Of a stretch of 64,000 nt of DNA, positions 62,906 to 64,000 are shown piece by piece. The DNA comes from Athripsodes cinereus (taxonomy: Eukaryota > Arthropoda > Insecta > Trichoptera > Leptoceridae): positions 2,653,122 through 2,717,121 of the forward strand of contig OX388327.1 of NCBI GenBank assembly GCA_947579605.1, written 5' to 3'. A model generated the notes under the pieces. That model made no database searches, had not been told where the DNA came from, and was given only the letters and a program-made list of their open reading frames with translations. The stretch's first letter is position 1; every line of letters begins with the position of its first letter. A program made the translations under genes and the position numbers.

Positions 62906-64000
62906 ATTCAAGGTTTTCAGGGATGGAGGGGCTTTGCCTGTTGCCATGTTGATCAGTGCTGTCTCTAGGTTGTCTATTTTCTGGGGAGGGTCGAGAGCCC
63001 GATTTTTCAGGTCTGCTCTCCAGAACACTTTGTTCCACACCGGAGCCACTATTAAGAATATCCCCCGTGCTTGATTTAGATGTGCCAGGACTTGGGGGAT
63101 TAGATAGGGTGGAGGAAAAACCCATGCCAGCTCGAAATTCCACTGGCGACTCAGCGCATTGTGAAATAGGGCTTGATCGTCCCTGTGGTCTATGGAGACA
63201 TAAGTCTCTACCACATGAGCTTTTGCTGATGCGAATAAGTCTATTTTGGGTTTTCCCCATTTTCTGAAGATCCGAGATGTTGCATGTGGGAGCAGATGCC
63301 ACTCTACAAGATTCTGATTCCGGGACAGGCTGTCCGCAGTACCGTTGAATCTCCCCGGTAAGTAATATGCTTTTATGTCTATGTAATACCGGTCTGCAAT
63401 CTCCAGTACAGTTTTTGTCAGGGTCAGAAGAGCCCGTGACCTCGTGCCTCCCTCCTTGTTTATATAAGACACAACTGTTTTGTTGTCGCACTGGACCATG
63501 AGACCCGAGTGCGACAGCTCTTTGGCATGTGGTGCTAGCGCAGCCAGCACACCGAGCATTTCTTTTTGATTGCAATGCAGAGCTTGCTCCTCTAAGGTCC
63601 AACTCCCTTTCAGTTCTTTGCTGTTTAGAAGGGCACCCCAGCCTGCGTCTGAGGCATCTGTTGTCAACAGATTTGTGTATGGCAGATGAAAAATTTTGGA
63701 ACTCCTCCTGATGTTTGCCCTCCACCACTCCAAGTCGTCTAAGACCTCTCTTGGGAATGGTAATTTCTGAAATTTTCTCAGATTCCTCAATGTTCCACTG
63801 TGAATTTGTGTTACTCGACAGTGTAATCTGCCTCGAGGTACTGGGAAGCTTGCGAAGTTCAGGAGGCCTAAGAGGATCTGAACCTCGTTTAAGGAACCTC
63901 TTTCCTTCGCTATCAGAGCCCTGATGAAGGATGATGTTTTCTGGACCTTGTCTTCTGGTAACCATTTCTGACCTACTTGAGTGTTCCAAGTTATACCCAA
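62867..64000 (-). CDS. DIRS-order reverse transcriptase/RNase H, C-terminal part, cut by window edge
   Basis: 377 codons, open to the window edge. RNase H shows LLTTDASDAGWGALLNS (first Asp), NQKEMLGVLAALA (Glu), VQCDNKTVVSYINKEGG (Asp) and YLPGRFNGTADSLSR (last Asp), followed by the DIRS-specific WGKPKIDLFAS block. The palm domain lies beyond 64000. It stops within a few codons of the recombinase start, in another frame, the compact overlapping layout of DIRS-like elements. No stops or frameshifts were seen. Confidence 0.88.
   Translation of the reverse strand: MGITWNTQVGQKWLPEDKVQKTSSFIRALIAKERGSLNEVQILLGLLNFASFPVPRGRLHCRVTQIHSGTLRNLRKFQKLPFPREVLDDLEWWRANIRRSSKIFHLPYTNLLTTDASDAGWGALLNSKELKGSWTLEEQALHCNQKEMLGVLAALAPHAKELSHSGLMVQCDNKTVVSYINKEGGTRSRALLTLTKTVLEIADRYYIDIKAYYLPGRFNGTADSLSRNQNLVEWHLLPHATSRIFRKWGKPKIDLFASAKAHVVETYVSIDHRDDQALFHNALSRQWNFELAWVFPPPYLIPQVLAHLNQARGIFLIVAPVWNKVFWRADLKNRALDPPQKIDNLETALINMATGKAPPSLKTLNLEVWRCGGGMGH

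Noticed and set aside
62905..63989. N-terminal half of the 691-codon frame as part of the recombinase
   Set aside because: It overlaps the RNase H coding sequence in another frame and shows no recombinase or domain features before about 62905.

Overview
This window looks like nuclear DNA from an insect, probably a moth or butterfly. It is AT-rich and holds three split genes with GT-AG introns that are full of transposon remains. The gene families are animal ones: an arthropod pickpocket channel, SART3, and a septin of the Drosophila Sep1 type. Several LINE 3' ends resemble lepidopteran ones, for example the TGGAAGAGATCGC / GATAAGCCCGCC block near 45.83 kb. The order is inferred, not proven.

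Layout. 1-4.4 kb: end of an R1-clade retrotransposon, then SINE and LINE debris. 4.45-17.3 kb (+): a 13-exon DEG/ENaC pickpocket channel, modelled at 619 aa; its introns hold a Penelope-like element, a piggyBac-like element with its empty site beside it, and several MITEs. 17.3-19.8 kb: convergent intergenic space. 19.8-36.6 kb (-): a 16-exon SART3 gene, modelled at 1017 aa. 36.6-37.5 kb: divergent promoter interval. 37.46-48.2 kb (+): an 8-exon Sep1-type septin (356 aa) whose TGA stop is followed in the same frame by 353 sense codons. 48.4-61.2 kb: repeat-rich DNA with tandem arrays and nested hAT and LINE insertions. About 61.2-61.4 kb (-): a possible unrecognised terminal exon. 61.5-64 kb (-): the 3' part of a DIRS-order tyrosine-recombinase retrotransposon with a terminal hairpin, cut by the window edge.

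The three genes do not form a pathway. They act in sodium-channel signalling, U4/U6 snRNP recycling and the septin cytoskeleton. SART3 and Sep1 are head to head 824 bp apart and may share control DNA. All three gene models were joined by hand from splice sites and keep phase across every junction.

The observation most worth following is the septin readthrough frame, with about eleven 14-residue Cys-Lys-Thr repeats and a non-repetitive tail. Next are the piggyBac-like insertion beside its own empty site, a 698-bp foldback element with a 4-bp target duplication inside a SINE, and a SINE family that shares its 3' end with the local RTE-like LINEs.
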